A DNA stretch of 22,415 bases from DATGFB01 sp032160545 (GTDB lineage: Bacteria > Actinomycetota > Actinomycetes > Mycobacteriales > Jatrophihabitantaceae), in the NCBI GenBank assembly GCA_032160545.1, contig JAVHVN010000133.1, forward strand, positions 1 to 22,415, read 5' to 3'. Numbering within the stretch: position 1 is the first letter of the stretch; each line of letters starts with the position of its first letter. A program made the position numbers and the translations under genes. Below, one piece after another: positions 1-6,237 of the stretch. The notes beneath the pieces are model-generated. The model had not been told where the DNA came from and ran no database searches. It saw nothing but the letters and a program-made list of their open reading frames with translations.

Positions 1-30
1 CCCTGCCGCCTCTGCGACGGTGGCCGTCAT
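1..30 (-). CDS. Partial ORF start, probable ABC-2 type permease (N-terminus only)
   Basis: An ATG at 30-28 reads off the left edge for ten codons (MTATVAEAAG). Its first four bases form an ATGA overlap with the stop codon of the upstream ABC ATPase, the usual arrangement for a translationally coupled ATPase-permease pair. Too little is visible to see membrane segments. The permease identity is inferred only from the neighbour and the overlap. Confidence 0.55.
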   Translation of the reverse strand, partial: MTATVAEAAG

Positions 31-977
31 CGGCCGGCTCCGTCCTGTTCGGTGAGGGCGAGGAACGCGGCCTCGAGTGGCGATACGACCGGGGCGAACT
101 CGCGGACCGCGATGCCCGCGGTCACCAGCCGGGCGACCAGCTCGTCGAGGGCCGGAGTCCGCGCGCGCACGACCAGAACCCCGGCGTCGAGGCGCATCCC
201 GGCCCCGGGCTCCTCGACGAGGCGGACCCCCGGCCCAGCGGAGATCAGCTCGCGGGCCGCGTCCGCGTCCGAGGTGACCAGGCGGTAGTCCAGGTCGTGG
301 TCCTCCGCGGAGAGCTTGCCCAATGGGCCGGTGAACACGACCCGGCCGGTCACCAGAATGGTGACCTCCGAACACAGCGCCTCGAGGTCGTCCATCCGGT
401 GGCTGGAGAGGATCACGCTGGTCCCGTCAGCGGCGAGGCGCCGCAGCACGCTGTGCACGTGCTTCTTGCCGGCCGGATCGAGACCATTGGACGGCTCGTC
501 CAGGATCAGCAGTCGCGGCCGGGTCAGCAGCGCGGTCGCCAGCCCGAGACGTTGCCGCATACCGAGGGAGAAACCGCGGACCCGGTCGTCGGCGACATCC
601 GTCAGACCAACCTCGGCAAGTACTTCGTCGACGTCCGCCGTCCCGGCGCCCCGGCCCCGCAAGGCCGCCAGCGCGGCCAGGTTCTTCCGTGCGGTCAACG
701 ACGGGTACAGGCCGGGGCCGTCGACGAAACCGCTGACGCCGTCGGGGCCGGTCAGCGCCCGCCCGGCGGGCGTCCCCAAAATCTCGAGCCGGCCCTCGTC
801 GGCGACGGCCAGGCCCAGCAGGAGGCCGAACAGGGTCGTCTTTCCCGCGCCATTCGGGCCGGCCAATCCGTGGATCTGGCCCGGCGATACGTCGAGATCG
901 ATCCCATCCAGAGCGATGACGTCGTCGAAACGCTTGACAATTCCGCGAGCCCGTATTGCCGGAGTTGTAGACATCAT
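27..977 (-). CDS. ABC transporter ATP-binding protein (BcrA/DrrA-type efflux)
   Basis: This is the nucleotide-binding subunit of an ABC-2 type exporter, the class that handles drugs, bacitracin, lantibiotics or lipids; it acts on the cytoplasmic face of the membrane. Walker A is GPNGAGKTT (residues 40-48), the signature is FSLGMRQR and Walker B runs into DEPSNGLDP, followed by an SSH H-loop. The Q-loop position reads VDGPGLYP, with an acidic residue instead of Gln, as is common in BcrA-like proteins. The C-terminal 90 residues are the variable domain typical of this group. Two tandem ATGs (977 and 974) could start it; a weak GAAAGAG lies just upstream and fits 974 slightly better. It overlaps the next minus-strand gene by ATGA. 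The substrate cannot be predicted. Confidence 0.9.
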   Translation of the reverse strand: MMSTTPAIRARGIVKRFDDVIALDGIDLDVSPGQIHGLAGPNGAGKTTLFGLLLGLAVADEGRLEILGTPAGRALTGPDGVSGFVDGPGLYPSLTARKNLAALAALRGRGAGTADVDEVLAEVGLTDVADDRVRGFSLGMRQRLGLATALLTRPRLLILDEPSNGLDPAGKKHVHSVLRRLAADGTSVILSSHRMDDLEALCSEVTILVTGRVVFTGPLGKLSAEDHDLDYRLVTSDADAARELISAGPGVRLVEEPGAGMRLDAGVLVVRARTPALDELVARLVTAGIAVREFAPVVSPLEAAFLALTEQDGAGR

Positions 978-1012
978 TCTCTTTCGTCGATATGCCCCAT
1001 GTGCCCCCCCAT
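974..1012 (-). other. Candidate upstream micro-ORF (12 codons) before the ABC ATPase
   Basis: Directly upstream of the ATPase, an ATG at 1012-1010 opens a 12-codon frame (MGGHMGHIDERE) whose TGA overlaps both candidate start codons of the ATPase. A TAGGTT hexamer ends 5 bases before this ATG and could be a -10. It could be a leader peptide coupling translation into the ABC gene, or chance. Confidence 0.25.
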
Positions 1013-1335
1013 CGGAAAACCTATGGAGGCCATCTGAAGTCCACAGGGCAGCAAGTGGAACGATGAGGAAACTCCGGTCAATCAGCAGAAGACCGGGCTA
1101 AACGCGGCAAAACGGCACGGCGGGAGCCAACGTTCGTGCGGCATGAAGACGAGGAGCCGGGCTGCGATCGCGAAGACCGCAGCGCGCGGCTGCGCCGGTC
1201 CTCATCGGGGCGCAGGCCGCGGCCATCGGAGACCCGTCCTCGGCGAGCCCGTCACCAACGCGCGCGCTCATCCAGCGGTACTCGGTGGCGCTGCGGTCGA
1301 ACTGGCGAAGCCACCCGACGAGCGCCTGCCAGGAG
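978..1335. other. Non-coding interval between ABC ATPase and HhH-GPD gene
   Basis: No convincing gene is seen in these 358 bases. Bases near 978-1110 are visibly less GC-rich than the surroundings and probably hold the promoter of the ABC operon. Small hairpins occur at 1074-1096 (CCGGTC, 11-nt loop, GACCGG) and at 1175-1200. Reading frames that cross the region have no recognisable protein features and look like fortuitous extensions in GC-rich DNA. Confidence 0.5.
1175..1200 (-). terminator. Candidate GC-rich stem-loop downstream of HhH-GPD gene
   Basis: GACCG (1175-1179) pairs with CGGTC (1196-1200), and inside it CAGC pairs with GCTG around a GCGCG loop, with a small bulge on one side. 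It lies about 140 bases past the HhH-GPD stop. There is no T-tract, so intrinsic termination is only a suggestion. Confidence 0.25.
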
Positions 1336-1902
1336 CTACTGCCCCGACTTGGCCGCTCGCTTCGCCTCTTGCTTGTAGCTGCGCACTGCCAGGAGCGATG
1401 CTCGGTCGTGCACGTCAGCCACACTTCTGGTCGAGCCGTCCTCGCCGTACGGTCCAGCCGCCTCTCGCCACCCTCGCGGGCGCACCCCGAACTGCTTGCC
1501 GAGCAGCGCGGTGAAGATCTTTGCCTTCTGTGCGCCGAAACCGGGCAGTGCGCCGAGTCTGCCGACGAGGTCGGCTCCCGAGGACGCGTCGCGCCACACC
1601 GACGCCGCGTCACCGTCGTAGCGCTCGACCAGGATGCGTGCCAGTTCCTGTACCCGTTTGGCCATTGCACCGGGAAACCGGTGCAGCGCCGGAGGCTGCC
1701 GGAAGATCTCCTCGAGCAGTGCGGGGTCGCACTCGGCGATGGCCCGCACGTCGAGCGCTCCGCCCATCCGCTCGCGCAACACCTCGGGCGAGGTGAACGC
1801 CTTCTCCATCGGGATCTGCTGGTCGAGGAGCATGCCGATGAGTAGCGCGAGCGGCTCACGCTCGAGCAACTCGTTCGCCGCCGGTGTCGTCGCGAGGTAC
1901 AT
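1336..1902 (-). CDS. HhH-GPD family base-excision DNA repair protein
   Basis: A 188-residue all-helical protein of the short HhH-GPD group found widely in actinobacteria. The helix-hairpin-helix is visible as LPGFGAQKA (residues 119-127), followed about 36 residues later by SVADVHD, whose Asp163 is in the place of the catalytic aspartate of HhH glycosylases. The N-terminus carries the LLDQQIPMEKAF helix typical of the subgroup. It lacks the cysteine cluster of Nth/MutY. The damaged base it acts on is not known; glycosylase activity is inferred from the fold. It is transcribed divergently from the globin gene with 84 bases between start codons. The ATG at 1902 has no clear Shine-Dalgarno; TGGGAT, a weak -10-like hexamer, lies 7 bases upstream. 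Confidence 0.88.
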   Translation of the reverse strand: MYLATTPAANELLEREPLALLIGMLLDQQIPMEKAFTSPEVLRERMGGALDVRAIAECDPALLEEIFRQPPALHRFPGAMAKRVQELARILVERYDGDAASVWRDASSGADLVGRLGALPGFGAQKAKIFTALLGKQFGVRPRGWREAAGPYGEDGSTRSVADVHDRASLLAVRSYKQEAKRAAKSGQ

Positions 1903-1974
1903 GCCAGCGATCCCACCACAGCCGCGCTCGTCGTGGCAGAACTGGTCGAGCCCGGCTCACGCGCGGCCGCTGAT

Positions 1975-1980
1975 TACCCT
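1975..1980 (+). promoter_or_regulatory. -10 element TACCCT for leaderless globin mRNA
   Basis: TACCCT ends 6 bases before the ATG at 1987. This is the spacing at which transcription would begin on the start codon itself. No Shine-Dalgarno is visible, and no good -35 either. The element supports choosing 1987 over the in-frame upstream ATG at 1933. Confidence 0.5.
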
Positions 1981-1986
1981 GGCGGG

Positions 1987-2460
1987 ATGTCTGACGCTTC
2001 GCCGACGCCGTCCCTCTTCGAGTGGGCTGGCGGCAGTCCTGCCCTCGCTCGCCTGATCAACGCTTTCTACGATCGGGTCGAGTCCGACGAGCAGCTCAGC
2101 GGACTGTTCCCGGGTGGAGTCAGCCGCGAGCACCGCGAGCACGTCACCTTGTGGTGGGTCGAGGTGTTCGGCGGCCCGTCCCAGTACACCGAGAGCCTCG
2201 GGGGGTACGAGGCGATGTTGCGCCACCATGTGGGCCTGGCGATAACCGGCGAGCAGCGGCTGCGCTTCGTCGAACTCATGAGCCGCGCCGCCGACGACGC
2301 CGACCTGCCCGACGATCCCGAATTTCGAGCTGCGTTGCTCAGTTATCTCGAGTGGGGCACACGTCTCGCAATGCACAACTCCCGACCCGGCGCACAGGTT
2401 GTCCAGCAAGCGCCGGTCCCTCGGTGGGGCTGGGGCGTGGCACCGCCGTACCTGTCCTGA
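1987..2460 (+). CDS. Truncated haemoglobin, group II (GlbO-like)
   Basis: A 157-residue 2/2 globin that binds haem and probably O2 or NO in the cytoplasm. Recognisable are the B-helix INAFYDRV with Tyr28, Phe41 at the CD corner, WWVEVFGGP (residues 56-64), the proximal histidine in LRHHVGLAIT (probably His81), and SYLEWGTRLAMHNS in the last helix. After the globin fold there is a 20-residue tail ending in a Trp/Pro-rich segment (PRWGWGVAPPY), also seen in an actinobacterial subgroup. The position where group II globins normally carry the G8 tryptophan appears to be Phe94 (RLRFVELM). The start at 1987 is chosen because TACCCT sits 6 bases upstream; the longer frame from 1933 would begin with non-globin sequence. 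The Nudix gene follows 60 bases later. Confidence 0.88.
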   Translation: MSDASPTPSLFEWAGGSPALARLINAFYDRVESDEQLSGLFPGGVSREHREHVTLWWVEVFGGPSQYTESLGGYEAMLRHHVGLAITGEQRLRFVELMSRAADDADLPDDPEFRAALLSYLEWGTRLAMHNSRPGAQVVQQAPVPRWGWGVAPPYLS

Positions 2461-2508
2461 CCGGAGTGCTCCCCGCGTGGGACCTGTTGCTGTCCCCTGC
2501 CGGCGCGG

Positions 2509-2514
2509 CAGACT
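2509..2514 (+). promoter_or_regulatory. -10-like CAGACT upstream of Nudix gene
   Basis: CAGACT ends 6 bases before the GTG at 2521. A TTGCTG hexamer lies 16 bases further upstream and could serve as -35. This fits the leaderless layout seen elsewhere in the window, though CAGACT is a weaker match than TANNNT. Confidence 0.35.
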
Positions 2515-2520
2515 GCGGGG

Positions 2521-2925
2521 GTGGTGGCGCAGGGGGTGGTCGTCGGCGCAGCCGTGGTGGACCTCGGACGGGTGCTCGCCGCTCGGCGCAGCGCCCCGGC
2601 CCAGGCCGCGGGCCAGTGGGAGTTCCCCGGCGGCAAGGTGGAGGCCGGCGAGTCCGACCCCGACGCGCTTGTCCGCGAATGCCGCGAAGAGCTCGGCATC
2701 GAGATCGGAGTGCGCGAACTGCTGGGCGCGCGCCCGCTCGACTCGGGCTACCAACTGCGCGTCTACCGCGCCGAGTTGCTATACGGCGAACCCATGGCGT
2801 TGCAGGACCACGACGACCTGCGCTGGCTGTACCCCGCTGAACTCATCGACAACGGCGCGATGGTCTGGCTCGCCGGGGACGTCCCGTTCCTGCCGCTCGT
2901 CCGCGCCGCGATCGAACGCCTCTGA
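2521..2925 (+). CDS. MutT-like Nudix hydrolase
   Basis: A 134-residue Nudix pyrophosphohydrolase. The complete Nudix box G-x5-E-x7-RE-x2-EE-x-G-I spans residues 38-60 (Gly38, Glu44, Arg52-Glu53, Glu56-Glu57, Gly59), preceded by the WEFPGGKVE context typical of MutT enzymes that clean 8-oxo-dGTP or related nucleotides from the pool. The size and opening (VVVGAAVV then RRSAP) resemble the short MutT2-type enzymes of mycobacteria, some of which prefer CTP-like substrates, so the exact substrate is open. GTG at 2521 is the chosen start; a second GTG follows directly. It is co-directional with the globin gene, and its neighbourhood includes the divergent HhH-GPD repair protein, which suggests an oxidative-damage theme. 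The 3' end faces hutU with 9 bases between stop codons. Confidence 0.9.
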   Translation: MVAQGVVVGAAVVDLGRVLAARRSAPAQAAGQWEFPGGKVEAGESDPDALVRECREELGIEIGVRELLGARPLDSGYQLRVYRAELLYGEPMALQDHDDLRWLYPAELIDNGAMVWLAGDVPFLPLVRAAIERL

Positions 2926-2943
2926 GCAGCCTGATCACTGCTC
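2924..2943. terminator. Candidate bidirectional hairpin between Nudix and hutU
   Basis: GAGCAG (2924-2929) and CTGCTC (2938-2943) form a 6-bp stem with an 8-nt loop that itself contains TGATCA. The hairpin spans both convergent stop codons (Nudix TGA and hutU TGA). No T-tract is present, so it is only a plausible shared terminator. Confidence 0.35.
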
Positions 2944-4590
2944 GCGCATCGGCACGCGCACGCCGCGCTCGGCAGCGACCGCGGCGGCGTCGTCGTAGCC
3001 TGCGTCGACGTGCCTGATCACGCCCGTACCCGGATCGTTCGTCAGCACGCGCGCCAGCTTCTCGGCCGCAAGCGCCGTGCCGTCCGCCACGCTGACCTGT
3101 CCCGCATGGATCGAACGCCCGATGCCGACCCCGCCGCCGTGGTGGATCGACACCCACGTCGCGCCACTTGCGACGTTCAGCATCGCGTTGAGCAGTGGCC
3201 AGTCGGCGATCGCGTCGGAGCCGTCGAGCATCGCCTCGGTCTCGCGATACGGCGATGCGACCGATCCGCAGTCGAGGTGGTCGCGGCCGATGACGATGGG
3301 CGCGCTGATCTCGCCGGACGCGACGAGGTCGTTGAACGCCGAGCCCGCACGATCTCGCTCGCCGTAGCCCAGCCAGCAGATGCGCGCCGGCAGCCCCTGG
3401 AAGTGCACCCGCTGCTGCGCGAGCCGGATCCATCGCGCGAGCGATTCGTTCTCGGGGAACAGGTCGAGCACGGCACGATCGGTGCGCGCGATGTCGGCCG
3501 GGTCCCCGGACAGCGCGGCCCACCGGAACGGCCCTTTGCCCTCGCAGAACAGCGGCCGGATGTAGGCCGGGACGAACCCGGGAAAGGCGAACGCCTTCGA
3601 GTACCCGGCCAGCTGCGCCTCGCCGCGGATCGAGTTGCCATAGTCGAAGACCTCGGCACCCTTGTTCATGAAGCCGACCATCGCCTCGACGTGGCGCGCC
3701 ATGGACGCCCGCGCCCGGCCGGTGAACTCGTCCGGCTTGGCGGCCGCATACTCGCGCCAGTCGTCGAACTCCACGCCGATGGGCAGGTACGACAACGGGT
3801 CGTGCGCGGACGTCTGGTCGGTGACGATGTCGATCGGTGCCTCGTTGGCGAGAAATTGCGGGACAAGGGCGGCCGCATTGCCCAACAGCCCTATGGACAA
3901 AGGCTTTCGCGCATCGCGCGCCTCGACTGCCAGTCGCAACGCGTCCTGCATCGAGCTTGCTTCGACGTCGAGATACCGGTGCTCGATGCGCCGCTTGATG
4001 CGCGACGGGTCACAGTCGATGCAGATCGCGACTCCGCCGTTCATCGTGACGGCGAGCGGCTGCGCACCACCCATACCCCCGAGACCGGCCGTCAGCGTGA
4101 TCGTGCCCGCGAGGGTCCCGCCGAATCTCTTCGCGGCCACCGCGGCGAACGTCTCGTACGTCCCTTGCAGGATGCCCTGCGTGCCGATGTAGATCCACGA
4201 GCCCGCCGTCATCTGCCCGTACATGGTCAGGCCGAGGTGCTCGAGGCGGCGGAACTCCTCCCAGTTCGCCCAGTCCGGCACGAGGTTGGAGTTCGCGATC
4301 AGGACGCGCGGCGCCCACTCGTGGGTGCGCATCACCCCGACCGGACGCCCGCTCTGCACGAGCAGGGTCTCGTCGCCCTGCAGCGACGTCAGGGTGCGCA
4401 CGATCGCGTCGAAGCTCGGCCAGTCGCGCGCCGCCTTGCCGGTCCCGCCGTAGACGACGAGCTGGTCGGGGTGCTCGGCGACCTCAGGATCGAGGTTGTT
4501 CTGCAGCATCCGCAGCGGCGCCTCGGTCTGCCAGTTCTGCGCCGTCAGGGTCGTCCCACGCGGTGCGCGGACAGGTCGCGGGCCACTCAT
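2935..4590 (-). CDS. hutU: Urocanate hydratase
   Basis: Converts urocanate to 4-imidazolone-5-propionate, the second step of histidine degradation, using tightly bound NAD as an electrophile. At 551 residues it is full length for the family. The NAD-binding loop GLGGMGGAQP and the active-site cysteine in ARICWLGYGERDRAG (Cys405, equivalent to Cys410 of the Pseudomonas enzyme) are present, as are HLDCGSVASPYRET and SIHHGGGVGIG. The start is placed at 4590 rather than the in-frame ATG at 4596: AGGAGG at 4602-4597 lies 7 bases upstream of 4590 but only 1 base from 4596. That ribosome binding site touches the hutH stop codon, so translation of the two genes is probably coupled. The later enzymes of the pathway (hutI and beyond) are not in the window. 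Confidence 0.96.
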   Translation of the reverse strand: MSGPRPVRAPRGTTLTAQNWQTEAPLRMLQNNLDPEVAEHPDQLVVYGGTGKAARDWPSFDAIVRTLTSLQGDETLLVQSGRPVGVMRTHEWAPRVLIANSNLVPDWANWEEFRRLEHLGLTMYGQMTAGSWIYIGTQGILQGTYETFAAVAAKRFGGTLAGTITLTAGLGGMGGAQPLAVTMNGGVAICIDCDPSRIKRRIEHRYLDVEASSMQDALRLAVEARDARKPLSIGLLGNAAALVPQFLANEAPIDIVTDQTSAHDPLSYLPIGVEFDDWREYAAAKPDEFTGRARASMARHVEAMVGFMNKGAEVFDYGNSIRGEAQLAGYSKAFAFPGFVPAYIRPLFCEGKGPFRWAALSGDPADIARTDRAVLDLFPENESLARWIRLAQQRVHFQGLPARICWLGYGERDRAGSAFNDLVASGEISAPIVIGRDHLDCGSVASPYRETEAMLDGSDAIADWPLLNAMLNVASGATWVSIHHGGGVGIGRSIHAGQVSVADGTALAAEKLARVLTNDPGTGVIRHVDAGYDDAAAVAAERGVRVPMREQ

Positions 4591-4601
4591 CGACATGCCT
4601 C

Positions 4602-6140
4602 CTACTGCAGCGGTTCGGGCAGTGCCGCGCCGGCCGCGGCGACGGCGGCGCCGGTGCGGACGAACGCCACGGCAGCCTCGATCTCGGGTGCCAGGTAGCG
4701 ATCGGGGCCTGGTCCCGGGACGTGCGAACGCAGCGCCGCGACCACCGCGCCGGTAGCGGGGCCTGGCCGCAGCGGAGCCCGCAGGTCAAGGGCGCGTGCC
4801 GCCGTCAGCAGCTCGATGGCGAGCACCCGCGTCAGCGCGTCGACCGAGCGCCGCAGCTTGCGCGCTGCCGACCAGCCCATCGAGACGTGGTCCTCCTGCA
4901 TCGCGCTGGACGGGATCGAATCGACGCTCGCGGGCACCGCGAGCCGCTTCAACTCCGAGACGAGCGCGGCCTGCGTGTACTGCGCGATCATGTGTCCGGA
5001 GTCGACCCCCGGGTCGTCCGCGAGAAACGGCGGCAACCCGCGCGAACGGTTCTGGTCGAGCATCCGGTCGGTGCGCCGCTCGCTGATCGAGGCGACGTCC
5101 GCCGCCGGGATCGCGAGGAAGTCCAGGACGTACGCGATCGGCGCACCGTGGAAGTTGCCGTTCGACTCGACCCGCCCGTCGACGACCACGGGGTTGTCGA
5201 TCGCGGCCGCGAGTTCGTGGCCCGCAACGGCGCGGGCGTGCGCGAGCGTGTCGCGCGCGGCTCCGGCCACCTGCGGCGCGCAGCGCATCGAGTACGCGTC
5301 CTGCACGTACACGCAGTCCGGCCCCGCGTGCGAGGCCACGATCGGCGAGCCTTCGAGCAGCGCGCGCAGGTTCGCCGCGGCCACCGCCTGGCCGGGCTGC
5401 GGTCGCAAGGCCTGCAGCTCCGCGGCGAAGACCCGGGACGTCCCGAGCATGGCCTCGACGCTCATCGCCGCGGTCACGTCGGCGGTGCGCAGCAACAAAT
5501 CGAGATCGGTACAGGCGAGCAGCAACTGGCCGAGCATCCCGTCCGTGCCGTTGATGAGGGCCAAGCCCTCCTTCTCCGCGAGCTGCACCGGCTCGAGGCC
5601 GTGCGCGCGCAACGCGTCGGCGGCCGGCACCTCCCGATCGTCGGCGAGCCGCACCGTCCCCTCGCCGAGCAGCGCCAGCGCGACGTGGGCAAGCGGCGCG
5701 AGGTCGCCCGAGCAGCCGAGCGACCCGAACTCGTACACCACCGGCGTGATGCCGTTGTTCAGCAGGGCGACGAGCGCGTCCGCCGTTGCCGGCCGGATGC
5801 CGGTGTGGCCGGTCGCGAGCGTCGACAGCCTGAGCAGCATGAGGGCACGGACCACCTCACGCTCGACCTCCGGGCCGGAGCCGGCCGCATGCGAGCGGAT
5901 CAGCGAACGCTGCAGCAGCGCCCGTTGCGACACCGGTATGTGCTTCGTCGCGAGGGCGCCGAAGCCGGTCGAGATGCCGTAGTGCGGTTCGGCCTCGTCG
6001 GCGAGCCGGTCGACGACCGCGCGAGCCGCGGCGATCGCCTCGCGCGCGCCGGCCGACAACTCGACCGGTGCCCCGTGCCGAGCCACCGCGACGACGTCCT
6101 CCTCGGTCAGGGGACCGGTCCCCACCGGCACGCACGTCAT
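4602..6140 (-). CDS. hutH: Histidine ammonia-lyase
   Basis: Deaminates L-histidine to urocanate, the first step of histidine catabolism. At 512 residues it is full length. The tripeptide that cyclises into the MIO cofactor reads Cys143-Ser144-Gly145 inside GSLGCSGDLAPLAH; most family members have Ala first, but Cys is an accepted variant. HYGISTGFG (residues 53-61, with the conserved Tyr54), LLQRSLIRSHAAG and DSGHMIAQYTQAAL are all present. The ATG at 6140 gives the standard N-terminus; the frame stays open upstream, but that stretch has no family resemblance and would cover the divergent promoter. ACTGTG on the plus strand (CACAGT read on the minus) lies 6 bases before the ATG, a possible leaderless -10. 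It is upstream of hutU in the same operon. Confidence 0.96.
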   Translation of the reverse strand: MTCVPVGTGPLTEEDVVAVARHGAPVELSAGAREAIAAARAVVDRLADEAEPHYGISTGFGALATKHIPVSQRALLQRSLIRSHAAGSGPEVEREVVRALMLLRLSTLATGHTGIRPATADALVALLNNGITPVVYEFGSLGCSGDLAPLAHVALALLGEGTVRLADDREVPAADALRAHGLEPVQLAEKEGLALINGTDGMLGQLLLACTDLDLLLRTADVTAAMSVEAMLGTSRVFAAELQALRPQPGQAVAAANLRALLEGSPIVASHAGPDCVYVQDAYSMRCAPQVAGAARDTLAHARAVAGHELAAAIDNPVVVDGRVESNGNFHGAPIAYVLDFLAIPAADVASISERRTDRMLDQNRSRGLPPFLADDPGVDSGHMIAQYTQAALVSELKRLAVPASVDSIPSSAMQEDHVSMGWSAARKLRRSVDALTRVLAIELLTAARALDLRAPLRPGPATGAVVAALRSHVPGPGPDRYLAPEIEAAVAFVRTGAAVAAAGAALPEPLQ

Positions 6141-6146
6141 GCCGTC

Positions 6147-6152
6147 ACTGTG
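6147..6152 (-). promoter_or_regulatory. -10-like CACAGT before hutH
   Basis: On the minus strand CACAGT ends 6 bases before the hutH ATG, with no Shine-Dalgarno in between. It is a weak -10 match, supported mainly by the same geometry at other genes in the window. Confidence 0.3.
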
Positions 6153-6192
6153 CTCGCCGCGTCCATGCGAGCGCCAGGCGGCACTCCGGCAC

Positions 6193-6208
6193 GTCTCGCA
6201 TGCGAGAC
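6193..6208. promoter_or_regulatory. Perfect 16-bp palindrome, candidate operator between hutH and quinone oxidoreductase
   Basis: GTCTCGCATGCGAGAC is a perfect inverted repeat with no spacer, centred in the 97-base divergent intergenic region. Relative to the likely start of the rightward transcript (6238) it covers about -45 to -30, overlapping the -35 position. An additional half-site TGCGAG lies at 6166-6171. I saw no second full copy in the window. It is best explained as the binding site of a dimeric regulator of one or both divergent genes; the regulator is not encoded nearby. Confidence 0.6.
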
Positions 6209-6224
6209 ATCGGGTCGCACGCAC

Positions 6225-6230
6225 TACGGT
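6225..6230 (+). promoter_or_regulatory. -10 element TACGGT for quinone oxidoreductase
   Basis: TACGGT ends 7 bases before the ATG at 6238. The intervening bases contain no Shine-Dalgarno, so a leaderless transcript is likely. It fixes the start at 6238 rather than at upstream in-frame codons. Confidence 0.5.
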
Positions 6231-6237
6231 CGAACGC

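Noticed and set aside
1064..1100. GAGGAAACTCCGG segment resembling the conserved start of RNase P RNA
   Set aside because: Only this short stretch matches; the rest of the RNase P core and the required length are absent.
297..1101. Two long plus-strand open frames over the ABC ATPase
   Set aside because: They are antisense to a gene with complete ABC motifs and show only Arg/Ala/Pro-rich sequence without any domain.
1326..1396. CTGCCAGGAGC occurring twice exactly 60 bases apart (1326 and 1386)
   Set aside because: The second copy is inside the HhH-GPD coding region and no third copy or flanking similarity exists; probably chance.
1098..1919. 273-residue minus-strand frame covering the HhH-GPD gene and the gap to its left
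   Set aside because: Ser/Arg-rich out-of-frame reading of the HhH-GPD gene; the part beyond that gene has no recognisable feature.
3010..4698. 562-residue plus-strand open frame opposite hutU
   Set aside because: Antisense to an unmistakable urocanate hydratase; composition is that of a GC-rich shadow.
4602..6140. Cys in place of Ala in the hutH MIO tripeptide as a possible inactivating change
   Set aside because: The family signature permits Ala, Ser or Cys at this place, and other active-site residues are intact.
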